From Ferruginibacter sp. (GTDB lineage: Bacteria > Bacteroidota > Bacteroidia > Chitinophagales > Chitinophagaceae), in assembly GCA_013141115.1 (NCBI GenBank), contig JABFRP010000003.1:372001-436000 (forward strand): 64,000 nucleotides of DNA, written 5' to 3'. Below the pieces are notes generated by a model. That model was not told the origin of the DNA. It did not search any database and worked only from the letters and a program-made list of their open reading frames with translations. The translations under genes were made by a program, and so were the position numbers. Shown in pieces: positions 54,330 through 62,790 of the stretch. Each line of letters starts with the position of its first letter. Position 1 is the first letter of the stretch.

Positions 54330-56783
54330 ATGTGTTTTAACAATAAACGGTTGCTGTCGGTATTTTTTCTCCTGTTTTTTATAATTAACCACAGTATTGC
54401 CCAGCAAAATCCTACAGGTATTAAATTGTTTTTTGAAAAAGTATACCTGCATACCGATAGAAATTTTTACGCCGGTGGCGATGATATTTGGTTTACAGCC
54501 TGGCTGGTAAATGCACAAAGCAATTACCCGGTTAACACCAGTAACACTTTATATGCAGAGCTCATCAACCCCGAAAATAATATTGTAGCCCGCCAGGTAA
54601 TACGGATAGACAGCGGCTATGGTATGGGTGATTTTAAACTGGATGATTCTATTGCCGGTGGCAGTTACCGCATAAGGGCTTATACCAACTGGATGAGAAA
54701 TTTTGGCAACCATTTTATTTTTGAAAAACAGGTGGTTATAAAAAATGTTACCGGTTTAAATAAAAATTATATACCGGCACCAAAAGCTGCAGCCAATAAT
54801 TTAAATACAATTGCAGCGCCGCAATATAGTATCAGTTTTTTTCCGGAAGGCGGTTCTATGGTAGAGGGCTTAGCATCACTCATTTCGTTTAAAGCAACAG
54901 ATGGCAATGGTAATGCCGCTGATGTAAGCGGCAGTATACTATCATCTGCCGGTGATACAGTGGCCCGTTTTAAAAGCATACATATAGGCATGGGGAGTTT
55001 TAGTTGTACCCCGGTTGCCGGAGTGCAATACAAAGCGCTGTTGCAATTTCCTCATCAAACTACTTTAATGCAGGATTTTGTGGTTGCAGCAAAAGATGGT
55101 TATGTGATGCAGGTGAACAATAGTAATGCTGATGCTGTGCAGGTAAATATTTTTACCAATGCTGCAACCACGTTATTGCATCCGGCAGGAGAAATAACCA
55201 TTGCTGCAAAACATGGTGGCAGGATATTGTATAAAGAAAAACTGTTGTTAAAAAATAATCAGGCTGTACTGAACATTGCAGCAAAAGGTTTTCCGGCAGG
55301 TATTTGCAGCATTACATTGTATGATGAAAACCTGCGGCCCAATTGCGAAAGGCTGATCTATATAGAAGATAAAAATCCTTTACAGATAAATGTAACCACC
55401 AATAAAAAAACTTACGGCCCTAAAGAAAAAATAACCGTAAATATTGAGGTAACAGATACAGCAGGGCAACCGGTAAAAACAAATATATCGCTGGCCGCAG
55501 TAGATGATAATATAGAAACTGCGGTGCCGGAAAATATTGCCACTTATTTATTATTACAATCCGAAGTAAGAGGAAAAATAGAAAATGCAGCAGCTTATTT
55601 TGATGCCGGTAATCCGCAGCGCCTGCAACAGCTGGACCTGTTATTACGCACACAGGGCTGGCGAGATTTTTTATGGCGCAAAATGGCCGATACCAATATT
55701 GTAGTTAGGTATATGCCCGAGCAGGGTATCAGTATTTCTGGCAGGGTAAAACAAAAAAACGGGAGAAAACCTTTGCCTGATATGAACATTACTTTGCAGG
55801 CGCCTGGTGCAAAAGGCAACAAGTGGTTTACTACAAGGAGCGATGCACAAGGCAATTATTTTTTAGATGGCATACCATTGTACGGCGTGCAAACACTTAA
55901 AATAAGTTCTAAAAATGATAAGGCCGAAAAAGGAGGGGAGCTGTTTATGGATAGTTTATTCAGTAACCCTTTGCCGGTGATACCGCATGCCATTGCAGCT
56001 TACGACACAGCTGCCTTTACACGTTTTGCACAGCAAGCCGGTAAAAGATACAATGTTGAAAAAAACAATAAATGGTTTAACATGCTACCCGGCGTAACTG
56101 TAAACACTAAAAAGAAAACGGTTTTTTTAAGCGATGGTGCATACATGAGTTTTGGTTATCCTGAAGATAATTTTACCATTACTGCTGCAGATTATGCCTA
56201 TAACGATCTAAGGGATTTTTTGGGCAAAAAAGTTCCCGGAACACATTATGATATGGAGAACGATGGTATTTATTTTATGGCCAACGGCAAAGCCGTAAGG
56301 CCACGGTTTGTGGTGGATAAAAGAGAAGATGTATTTGGCCGTATAGATTATTATGACCTGCCTATGCAACAGGTACAGAGTGTTTCTGTAAGGCATATGG
56401 TTGGGCCACCCAGCTTTGCCAGGGTGGAACGGGAAGACGGCAGTGTACGTGATCTTGGTGCTTCACCCACCGATATTTTTATAGTATATCTTGTATTAAA
56501 ATCCGGCGCCCTTAACCGGGATGCTGCAAAAATAATTACAGAAATTACAGGTTACTACCAGGCAAAAATATTTTACTCGCCCAACTACAACCGTATGGAT
56601 AAAGCCGTGCCCGACCAACGTACTACCATTTATTGGGCTCCGCTAATTACTACTAACGAAAGTGGTAAAGCCAGTATCAGCTTTTTTAATGCCGATCCTG
56701 CAAGTACCATCCGCATCGATATGCAGGGCCTTACCAGCAAAGGTGTGCCGGTAGTGGCTGAAAAAAAATATGAGGTAAGGTAA
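54330..56783 (+). CDS. Large exported protein with MG2-like and TonB-plug-like domains
   Basis: 817 residues with a signal peptide (ending SIAQQ). The N-terminal piece KVYLHTDRNFYAGGDDIWFTAWLVN is an MG2/macroglobulin-like repeat; related strands recur at NVTTNKKTYGPKEKITVNIEVTD near 355. A carboxypeptidase-regulatory domain follows (GISISGRVKQKNGRKPLPDMNITLQA, SDAQGNYFLDGIPLYG). The C-terminal quarter (DYYDLPMQQVQSVSVRHMVG) resembles TonB receptor plug-type strands, but no barrel follows. It probably sits in the periplasm or outer membrane as a binding protein. It is a single gene. Confidence 0.8.
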   Translation: MCFNNKRLLSVFFLLFFIINHSIAQQNPTGIKLFFEKVYLHTDRNFYAGGDDIWFTAWLVNAQSNYPVNTSNTLYAELINPENNIVARQVIRIDSGYGMGDFKLDDSIAGGSYRIRAYTNWMRNFGNHFIFEKQVVIKNVTGLNKNYIPAPKAAANNLNTIAAPQYSISFFPEGGSMVEGLASLISFKATDGNGNAADVSGSILSSAGDTVARFKSIHIGMGSFSCTPVAGVQYKALLQFPHQTTLMQDFVVAAKDGYVMQVNNSNADAVQVNIFTNAATTLLHPAGEITIAAKHGGRILYKEKLLLKNNQAVLNIAAKGFPAGICSITLYDENLRPNCERLIYIEDKNPLQINVTTNKKTYGPKEKITVNIEVTDTAGQPVKTNISLAAVDDNIETAVPENIATYLLLQSEVRGKIENAAAYFDAGNPQRLQQLDLLLRTQGWRDFLWRKMADTNIVVRYMPEQGISISGRVKQKNGRKPLPDMNITLQAPGAKGNKWFTTRSDAQGNYFLDGIPLYGVQTLKISSKNDKAEKGGELFMDSLFSNPLPVIPHAIAAYDTAAFTRFAQQAGKRYNVEKNNKWFNMLPGVTVNTKKKTVFLSDGAYMSFGYPEDNFTITAADYAYNDLRDFLGKKVPGTHYDMENDGIYFMANGKAVRPRFVVDKREDVFGRIDYYDLPMQQVQSVSVRHMVGPPSFARVEREDGSVRDLGASPTDIFIVYLVLKSGALNRDAAKIITEITGYYQAKIFYSPNYNRMDKAVPDQRTTIYWAPLITTNESGKASISFFNADPASTIRIDMQGLTSKGVPVVAEKKYEVR

Positions 56784-56834
56784 TGCAGCAACAATGCTTG
56801 ATATAAATCATACTGTTTTTTAATTTCTATCATC

Positions 56835-56862
56835 TTGCCGCTGTTGTTAAGCCCTAACTTTG
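56835..56862 (+). promoter_or_regulatory. Bacteroidota promoter of the hemolysin III gene
   Basis: TTG (56835-56837), 17-nt spacer, TAACTTTG (56855-56862), a full TAnnTTTG match; the ATG is 31 nt downstream at 56893. Confidence 0.65.
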
Positions 56863-56892
56863 TATCCTGTTTACAAAAGTAAATACAGTGCC

Positions 56893-57540
56893 ATGCCACA
56901 TGCAAAAATTACTAAAGAGCATTACAGCCTAAACCAGGAAGTAGTACATAGCATGATCCATGCTTTTGGCATTTTGTTTGGTATCATCAGCATTCCTGTA
57001 CTTACTGTGCTTGCTTCAAAAAATGGTAATGTGCCGGGTATTATTGGCGCCAGTATTTTTGGTTTTTGTTTTTTAATGCTTTTTGGTTTTTCCACTTTAT
57101 ACCATGGCATACAACAACCCCAGGTAAAACGGGTGCTGGAAAAATTAGATCATATCAGCATTTACTTTTTAATAGCGGGTACTTACACACCTTTTCTGCT
57201 TATTTATTTGCCTGATACTTTTGGCATTACCTTGCTTTGTGTGCTGTGGGGTTTAACGGTGCTGGGTATTTTTTTTAAGATATTTTTTACAGGCCGCTTC
57301 GATATTGTATCAGTAATTATTTACCTGTTGATGGGATGGATATTTTTTGTAGGGGGTAAACGTTTTTTTACTGCCATCCCCAATGATGTGCTGCTTTTTA
57401 TTATTATTGGCGGCGCATTGTACAGTATCGGTATCATTTTTTATTTATGGAAAGGTTATGGCTGGCACCATGCCGTGTGGCATTTTTTTGTGCTGGTAGC
57501 CGCAGTTTGTCACTATGTAGCAGTATTGCTGGCAGTTTAA
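56893..57540 (+). CDS. Hemolysin III / TrhA-family membrane protein
   Basis: 215 residues from ATG 56893 (MPHAKITKEHYSLNQEVVHS); the upstream ATG at 56860 adds 11 residues that overlap the promoter. Seven hydrophobic helices. The family motifs are EVVHSMIHAFGILFG, LFGFSTLYHGIQ, KRVLEKLDHISIYFLIAGTYTPF and HHAVWHFFVLVAAVCHY, with the histidines expected of the PAQR-like metal site. The name comes from the Bacillus cereus homologue; hemolysis is not implied. It has its own promoter. Confidence 0.9.
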   Translation: MPHAKITKEHYSLNQEVVHSMIHAFGILFGIISIPVLTVLASKNGNVPGIIGASIFGFCFLMLFGFSTLYHGIQQPQVKRVLEKLDHISIYFLIAGTYTPFLLIYLPDTFGITLLCVLWGLTVLGIFFKIFFTGRFDIVSVIIYLLMGWIFFVGGKRFFTAIPNDVLLFIIIGGALYSIGIIFYLWKGYGWHHAVWHFFVLVAAVCHYVAVLLAV

Positions 57541-57821
57541 AAAATATGAATAGGCGCAGGCGCTTTTTTTTCTCCTGAAACCGTAATGATACTGGTATTA
57601 AATGCCACTCCGTTATCATCAACCGCTGCAGCAATTAAATTTTCTTCCTTATTGCCTGCTAAATTTTCTATCTTATTACCTGTGTTTACAGCAGCAGGAA
57701 TAAATTCAAATTCATGGGGGTTGCCGGGGTTAAACCGCCGCCTGTTATTTTCATAACTTTTTTTCAGGGGTAAGTAACCACTTAACAGCAGCATAGCGTA
57801 ATCTATTATCATATTATTCAT
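57537..57821 (-). CDS. Hypothetical small protein A of a duplicated-upstream pair
   Basis: 94 residues from ATG 57821 (MNNMIIDYAMLLLSGYLPL). A polar middle (NNRRRFNPGNPHEFEFIP) and Asn/Gly/Lys-rich turns follow, ending PAPIHIF. No family is known. The stop overlaps the end of the hemolysin III gene by four bases on the opposite strand. The start could also be the ATG at 57848. Its upstream DNA is almost the same as that of the small gene at 58317-58605. Confidence 0.5.
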   Translation of the reverse strand: MNNMIIDYAMLLLSGYLPLKKSYENNRRRFNPGNPHEFEFIPAAVNTGNKIENLAGNKEENLIAAAVDDNGVAFNTSIITVSGEKKAPAPIHIF

Positions 57822-57842
57822 GTTGCATCGTTTTAATAAGTA

Positions 57843-57927
57843 AGGCAATCATTGTTGTACAAAAATGCCGGTTTAAAAAACATAAAGTGTTACAGTATTT
57901 ATACAAAATGTTGCAAAATTCACACAT
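57843..57927 (-). promoter_or_regulatory. Duplicated upstream region, copy A
   Basis: 85 nt upstream of the 57537-57821 gene, close to 58626-58709 base by base: shared blocks AGGCAAT, TGTACAAAAATGC, TAAAGTGTTA, TACAAAATGTTGCA and CACAT. It probably contains the promoter and a regulatory site of the gene. Confidence 0.6.
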
Positions 57928-58070
57928 CCTTATTTTTAATTTCAGGGATGTTAAGTGTTAGCCTGTTTTATGCGCTATATTGTAAGTAAAATCCGGCAGT
58001 AGTATTCATTTCCGATTTCAGGGTGTTATTGCAACATCTTTTTTATCCTTACAGTTTACAGCCTGAAAAA

Positions 58071-58253
58071 TTATGAATTCTTATTCTTACTGATTTTTAT
58101 AATTATAAATGCAATAATACCCACTACTGCAATTACGATAAAAATACCAAATCCCATTCCTGCTTTAAATATGCTAGCAATGGCTTCGCATGAGCTAAGT
58201 ATAAATACCGTAAGTAATAATAAACATGTTGTGGCAAACCTTGATATTTTCAT
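58071..58253 (-). CDS. Small lipoprotein with one membrane helix
   Basis: 60 residues. The signal MKISRFATTCLLLLTVFILSSC has a lipobox (LSSC) and is followed by EAIASIFKAGMGFGIFIVIAVVGIIAFIIIK. The CEAI-FKAG-G pattern is common in small Bacteroidota proteins, often wrongly labelled phosphatidate cytidylyltransferase; no such enzyme motif is present. Role unknown. Confidence 0.7.
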   Translation of the reverse strand: MKISRFATTCLLLLTVFILSSCEAIASIFKAGMGFGIFIVIAVVGIIAFIIIKISKNKNS

Positions 58254-58316
58254 ATTGTTTGTTTTTTAAAATTAAAATTTGCAATTCCACGTTGCTTTGA
58301 TGTAGGCAAAACTGAT

Positions 58317-58605
58317 TTAGTTTGTTGTTGTGGCGGTATTCTCCGATGTTGCACCGGAATTATCGCTTTGGTCAGATTCGTCTTGTTGGGCAATTACGTC
58401 AACTTCATTTGCTGCTTCTTTACTGTCGTTTCCGGGTTTTAAATTACCCTTCCCTATGATGGGTAATATTTTTGCCGGCATCCCTTCCGCTTCTGCAGGA
58501 TCGGCAATATCAGGTTGCCGCATATTACGCTGCTGGTCTGATTTTTTCAAGCGTTGTACGGTTGTACATGCTATTAGTGTTGTAATCGTTTTCAGTATTT
58601 TTCAT
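58317..58605 (-). pseudogene. Small lipoprotein B of the pair, start shifted by an A5 run
   Basis: The clear coding part covers 58317-58550 (KKSDQQRNMRQPDIADPAEAEG... to TATTTN). Upstream in the same frame the codons give LKTITTLIACTTVQRLKK, a lipobox-like LIAC, but the only matching ATG (58605-58603) is one base out of frame: ATG then A5. With A4 the protein starts MKILKTITTLIAC. As written it could start only at 58550. A short acidic, Asn/Glu/Ser-rich mature region follows; no known family. Its upstream 84 nt nearly match those of the 57537-57821 gene. Confidence 0.5.
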
Positions 58606-58625
58606 TTAATTTATTTTTAATAGTC

Positions 58626-58709
58626 AGGCAATTATTACTGTACAAAAATGCTGCTTTTAAAAATTAAAGTGTTATAGCATTTGTACAAAATGTTGCATTA
58701 TTCCCACAT
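58626..58709 (-). promoter_or_regulatory. Duplicated upstream region, copy B
   Basis: 84 nt upstream of the 58317-58605 gene, matching 57843-57927. Contains TGTACAAAAATGC and GTACAAAATGTTGCA, a pair of related half-sites about 35 nt apart. Confidence 0.6.
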
Positions 58710-58843
58710 TGATAAATTAAGGTGTAAAGAGATAAAACAGCTATGTGTGAATAATGCAATTTTTTAAAAGAATTTTATAAGGTTTTAGGTAATGAAGTAT
58801 ATACATTTACTCTATAAAAATTTAACATTAAAAAATTCAGATA

Positions 58844-59212
58844 ATGGATACCAAAGAACTGGAAAAATTACCAACAGGTAACGGAGAGGTGGGCAAAGGC
58901 GAAGCACATATTATTGTAGAGTTGATAGAGTATGAGCATAACGCGGTGGTCACCAAATCTATCATGAAAAAAACCACAGGCTCCATTAATGCACAGGCAT
59001 TTGCAACAGGCGAAGGCCTCAATGAAAAAATATCTCCCTTTGATACTTATGTTCAGGTAATTGATGGCAGTGCCATTATTGAAATTGATGGTAAGGCTAC
59101 TAAACTTGAAACAGGGCAAGGGATACTTATACCGGCACATCAACCCAGCCACATAGATCCCAACGGCAGATTTAAATTATTGCTTACCGTAATAAAAAGC
59201 GGATACGAATAA
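58844..59212 (+). CDS. Cupin-domain protein
   Basis: 122 residues, cytoplasmic. The cupin barrel is recognised by the end of motif 1 (SPFDTYVQVIDGSAIIEIDGKATKL) and motif 2 (GQGILIPAHQPSHIDPNGRFKLLL). The motif 2 His (PAHQPSHI) is present; the motif 1 His/Glu ligands are not obvious, so metal binding may be partial. Probably a small-molecule binder or a stress-related enzyme. It stands alone. Confidence 0.82.
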   Translation: MDTKELEKLPTGNGEVGKGEAHIIVELIEYEHNAVVTKSIMKKTTGSINAQAFATGEGLNEKISPFDTYVQVIDGSAIIEIDGKATKLETGQGILIPAHQPSHIDPNGRFKLLLTVIKSGYE

Positions 59213-59747
59213 GCAATGCTTATTTAATCACTCTCACTCATTCAATCCTTATCCGGAATTTCTTTCATGCATGTTGCCTGAAACGTAATTATGTTTAAAT
59301 ATATTGTTTGCTTATCCGGGCAACAGCTTGTTATTAATTGTTTACACCAGTTTGTTAAAGAATAAAAAAGGGGTCAAGGATAAAAATCCAGCCCCGTAAT
59401 TAATCCAATATCCTATGAAAAACCATAACAAAGGTAAGACTGAAAAAATGCCTGGAGTTACACTTACTTCAATCAATGTTGTATATTTCACAGATGTTAT
59501 TTTAATTAAATAATCAGCTTTGGCACAGCATTAATAAAATCAGGCGGAGTGATTTTTTTTAATAGAAAAATTAAAAGAGTTAAGGAACTGATCTTAAATG
59601 GTCAACTTAACCTTACAGCAATATCTTACCATTTACAATACAGCCGCACCACGCAATACTACCTGTTTTACAATCACGTATAAAAACGCTTGCTCCTGCA
59701 AAGGCTAACTTTTACTTTTAGCTATTAAAAAAATAAAAACCTTTACT
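59213..59747 (+). other. Gap with a hairpin and a doubtful 32-codon frame
   Basis: A hairpin of GGGG (59370-59373) with CCCC (59392-59395), with inner GGAT/ATCC, lies about 20 nt before ATG 59415. That frame reads MKNHNKGKTEKMPGVTLTS to a stop at 59513 (32 codons). It has some look of a small peptide gene but no homology that I can recognise. The rest shows nothing. Confidence 0.3.
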
Positions 59748-60263
59748 ATGGCAGCAAACGTTCCACTCACCATTCAAACTTGCGTGTACAACAACTATGG
59801 TAACATAGTATGTATTGGCAACAATGTACTTCAATTGGGCTACGGTACGCCCAATCTTTACTGGGCAATAGTAGTTGACCGAACTAACCTTAATGTAGTG
59901 GCCAACTTTACATTCAGCGATAACAGCAATGTGCCTTCGCAACTGGCCCCTTACCAGGGTAATCCGCAATACATGCTCATTCTTTCTACCATGCAGTTAT
60001 CTTCTACCAATTTACCGGTGGGTAACCTGTACAAATTTTTGATAAGCCAGGGTGCCGGCACCGAGTTGCAAAGAATAGAACAGATTTATGCAGCACTTAA
60101 CTGCGGCACCTGGGGTAACCTGGGTTATACGTTGGTAACTGTACTGGATACCACAGGCGGCTATGATTATTCTGAGTATTACCAGCAGGCTTTTGTAAGT
60201 ACGCTTCAGCTGATACCTGTGCAGGTTGGCTCGGGGGTAATGTATACACCAGCACCTTACTAA
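59748..60263 (+). CDS. Unknown protein coupled to a glycosyltransferase
   Basis: 171 residues without signal peptide. Asn, Gly, Tyr and Thr are frequent. It begins MAANVPLTIQTCVYNNYGN and contains NLYWAIVVDRTNLNVVANFTFSD, a mid-chain LYKFLISQGAGTELQRIEQIYAAL, and GNLGYTLVTVLDTTGG. The order of strands recalls the ILEI (interleukin-like EMT inducer) domain, but this is tentative. Its stop codon is followed at once by the ATG of the glycosyltransferase with no bases between, so the two are translated together. A partner or acceptor of that enzyme is inferred. Confidence 0.65.
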   Translation: MAANVPLTIQTCVYNNYGNIVCIGNNVLQLGYGTPNLYWAIVVDRTNLNVVANFTFSDNSNVPSQLAPYQGNPQYMLILSTMQLSSTNLPVGNLYKFLISQGAGTELQRIEQIYAALNCGTWGNLGYTLVTVLDTTGGYDYSEYYQQAFVSTLQLIPVQVGSGVMYTPAPY

Positions 60264-61493
60264 ATGCAATTCACAAATACCAGGCACAATAAACCAACTG
60301 TTTTGGCAGTTGGTTTATACGTTTCGGGCACCGGGTTTACCCGTGTTTTTCAAACCCTGTTTGCACAGTTGCATCATCTTTTTGATATACGCTGGATGGG
60401 TATTGGATATAAAGGGCCTGTAACTCAGCACGAACATTTTACATTGTATCCGGTTAACGCCAATGGTGGCGATATTTACGGCGCCTATGGTGCCGCCGAA
60501 CTGGCCAGCCAGATAAATGCTAAAAGTGTTTTATTGCTTACCGATTTTTACCTGCTTAAAAATTATCAGCAACAGCTTGAACCATTAAAAGAGCAAGCTG
60601 TAAAACTGGTTGCTTACGTTCCTGTTGATGGCTATTTTACCAACACTGCTCTAACCGGCCAATGTTTTTTTTTAGATGAGCTGGTGCTGTATAACCAATG
60701 GGCATTGCAGGAAGTGGAAAATGCTATTGAAGAATATAAGGCAGTAAACAGTGCTAACGTTGATGAACAGCCGGTGCTAAGTTATATATACCATGGCACT
60801 GATACCTCCGTGTTTGCGGCTGCTGTAAATAAAAACCGGCAGCAATTAAAAACTGAACTGTTTACGGTACCCGATGCAGCCAACAGTATTTTTATTTTAA
60901 ATGCCAACCGGTATAACGAAAGAAAAGACATTGAGTCTACCATTGCCGCATTTGCCAAAGCATGCCCGCAATTTAATACCTCCGCTTACTTATGCCTGCA
61001 TACACCCAGCCTGCAGCCGGGGCTTAAGGAAAAATTGCAGGATGTAATTGAAAAAAGCGGTTGTAAAGAAAAGATATTACTGAATCCCCTGGGTGACACT
61101 TACTGTACCAATGAGCAACTGGCTGCATTATATACCGCCTGCGATATTGGCGTAAACAGTAGCCTTGGCGAAGGTTGGGGTATGATAAGTTTTGAACATG
61201 CTGCCTGTGGTGCTGCACAATTGGTGCCGGGTCATACTGCACCTGGCAGCTTATGGAAAGATGCAGGCATTCTGCTGCATGTGCAAAAAAGCATACAACT
61301 TACTACCAATCCTTTTTTAATGTGCAGCGTTAATACAGATATGTTAGCACAAGAATTAGTGCAGTTGATTAATGATGCTGTGTATAGGAATACCATTTCG
61401 GTAAATTGCCTGCAGCATGTTAACAAGGATGTTTTTAGCTGGGAAAAAATAGCGGCGCAGTGGGCGGAAAAACTTGCACCTGCTTTAATATAA
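60264..61493 (+). CDS. GT4-like glycosyltransferase
   Basis: 409 residues. A GT-B fold is indicated: N-terminal GLYVSGTGFTRVFQTLFAQLH with the GTG loop, a central linker, and a C-terminal domain starting FILNANRYNERKDIESTIAAF. The sugar-nucleotide site is Glu303 and Glu311 in EGWGMISFEHAACGA, the GT4 EX7E motif. It is cytoplasmic and presumably transfers a sugar from a nucleotide donor; the acceptor is unknown. It starts immediately after the stop codon of the 171-residue gene. No lipopolysaccharide or capsule genes are nearby, which favours protein or small-molecule glycosylation. Confidence 0.87.
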   Translation: MQFTNTRHNKPTVLAVGLYVSGTGFTRVFQTLFAQLHHLFDIRWMGIGYKGPVTQHEHFTLYPVNANGGDIYGAYGAAELASQINAKSVLLLTDFYLLKNYQQQLEPLKEQAVKLVAYVPVDGYFTNTALTGQCFFLDELVLYNQWALQEVENAIEEYKAVNSANVDEQPVLSYIYHGTDTSVFAAAVNKNRQQLKTELFTVPDAANSIFILNANRYNERKDIESTIAAFAKACPQFNTSAYLCLHTPSLQPGLKEKLQDVIEKSGCKEKILLNPLGDTYCTNEQLAALYTACDIGVNSSLGEGWGMISFEHAACGAAQLVPGHTAPGSLWKDAGILLHVQKSIQLTTNPFLMCSVNTDMLAQELVQLINDAVYRNTISVNCLQHVNKDVFSWEKIAAQWAEKLAPALI

Positions 61494-61546
61494 ACCTTCG
61501 GTTTATTATTGATTTTGTTTCAGGCTATAGAATGATTACCCGGCGG

Positions 61547-61605
61547 CATTGGCGTCGCACTCTTGTGCCACATATCTTTATTAAGCATTGAGCGAAGTTG
61601 AAGTG
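61547..61605. repeat. Second copy of the CATTGGCGTCGCACTCTT repeat
   Basis: The exact 18-mer (61547-61564) is shared with 15630-15647. The following TATCTTTATTAAGCATTGAGC resembles the sequence after the first copy. It lies just beyond the glycosyltransferase. Confidence 0.65.
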
Positions 61606-61655
61606 TTATTGTATTTTAAATATTAGTCAAATAATCCGCTGCCTGTTAATCAATA

Positions 61656-61898
61656 TTAAAGGTTGAATAATAAATAGACTATTACAGCAGAAAATAAAAA
61701 AAGTATTACCAACTGCAGGTAATACAAAAGTTTGTTGGTTGCTTTTTGTTTTTTAAGGTAGGTATTTGTTTTGGGGATAGATTTTAAGATACCTGTAAAA
61801 AGAAAATAAATAAGCAATACAGGAACTAAAAAAAGAGCAAGTATAACAGCGATTGCACTGCTATTCCATTCCTCCAGAAAAATAAAATTAAGCGACAT
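61656..61898 (-). CDS. Small membrane protein
   Basis: 80 residues with two hydrophobic helices (AIAVILALFLVPVLLIYFLF and LLYYLQLVILFLFSAVIVYLL) separated by a basic loop (KTNTYLKKQKATNK). No family recognised. It is followed on the left by the repeat at 61547. Real by composition and helix pattern only. Confidence 0.5.
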   Translation of the reverse strand: MSLNFIFLEEWNSSAIAVILALFLVPVLLIYFLFTGILKSIPKTNTYLKKQKATNKLLYYLQLVILFLFSAVIVYLLFNL

Positions 61899-62047
61899 TA
61901 AAATTGATTGTTTTTAGTGCTGGCTAAATTAGAATTTATTTGATACTGTGTTGTTGTACTTTTTATGGCATTCGTTTTTGTTGTACACTTGTCTGTATTG
62001 TTTTTTCAAGCTGCAGCAGTTGTTGTTTTTATTTCTACCAGTTTTGA

Positions 62048-62069
62048 TTTTTTTTTTTTTTTTTTTTTT
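62048..62069. repeat. Poly-T tract of 22
   Basis: An uninterrupted run of 22 T between the small membrane protein and DUF4256. On the minus strand it is an A-run. It lies just downstream of the DUF4256 stop and may also be a length-uncertain region of the assembly. Confidence 0.8.
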
Positions 62070-62110
62070 CTGCCATTTAAATTATTGCTTGCTTTACATC
62101 GGTTTAAAAT

Positions 62111-62674
62111 TTACACCCTTAACAAACCACGAAATGCCCTTGCTGCATAGTAAGATTCTGCACCGTTGTGATAAACAAAAACAGTATCGTAACGGCGGTC
62201 ACAAAAAAGTGCGCCGCCAAGTTTTCTTACAGCAGCAGGTGTTTTTATCCAGCTCGACGTTTTTGTATCAAAGTTTCCCAATTGCTGCAAGTGCCGGTAT
62301 TGTTCTTCTGTTAAAAGTTCAATGCCCATATTGGCTGCCATTTCTACAGCGCTATTATCGGGTTTGTGTTCTTTCCTTTTTTCCAGTGCTTCATGGTCGT
62401 AACAAATACTTCTGCGGCCTTTAGGGCTTTCGGCTGCACAATCATAAAAAATGTATTCGTTTGTTTTTTTATCATAATCAACAACATCCGGCTCACCGCC
62501 GGTTTCTTCCATTGTATTAAGCATCCACAGTTTCTCTTTACTGGCTTCCAGCTTTGCCTGCACTTTAATCCATTCAACAGCTTTATGGCGCTGCATGTTT
62601 TTTTCAAAACGCACTTTTAAAGTGTGCAGTAATGTGGAGCGTTGTTCGGATGATAAGTTCTTTTTATTTCCCAT
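62111..62674 (-). CDS. DUF4256 protein
   Basis: 187 residues, cytoplasmic. The family pattern is clear: RFEKNMQRHKAVEWIKVQAKL, LWMLNTMEETGGEPDVVDYD, FYDCAAESPKGRRSICYDHEA, MGIELLTEEQYRHLQQLG and LGGALFCDRRYDTVFVYHNGAESYY. DUF4256 (PF14066) proteins have unknown function. It stands alone. Confidence 0.9.
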   Translation of the reverse strand: MGNKKNLSSEQRSTLLHTLKVRFEKNMQRHKAVEWIKVQAKLEASKEKLWMLNTMEETGGEPDVVDYDKKTNEYIFYDCAAESPKGRRSICYDHEALEKRKEHKPDNSAVEMAANMGIELLTEEQYRHLQQLGNFDTKTSSWIKTPAAVRKLGGALFCDRRYDTVFVYHNGAESYYAARAFRGLLRV

Positions 62675-62790
62675 AGACAGTGTTATTTTACCTTAAAGCT
62701 AAATAAATTTTTCGCCAATACAACGCCATAATTAATTAGTTAAATAAAAATAATGGTTGAAACTGAAAACTATTTATTTTGTATTCCGCC

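Noticed and set aside
59415..59513. A 32-codon small peptide frame after a GGGG/CCCC hairpin.
   Set aside because: Too short and without recognisable family or promoter; mentioned within the gap entry only.
61948..62424. A long rightward frame rich in Phe and Leu.
   Set aside because: It arises from the T22 run and the antisense strand of the DUF4256 gene; codon content is that of a shadow frame.
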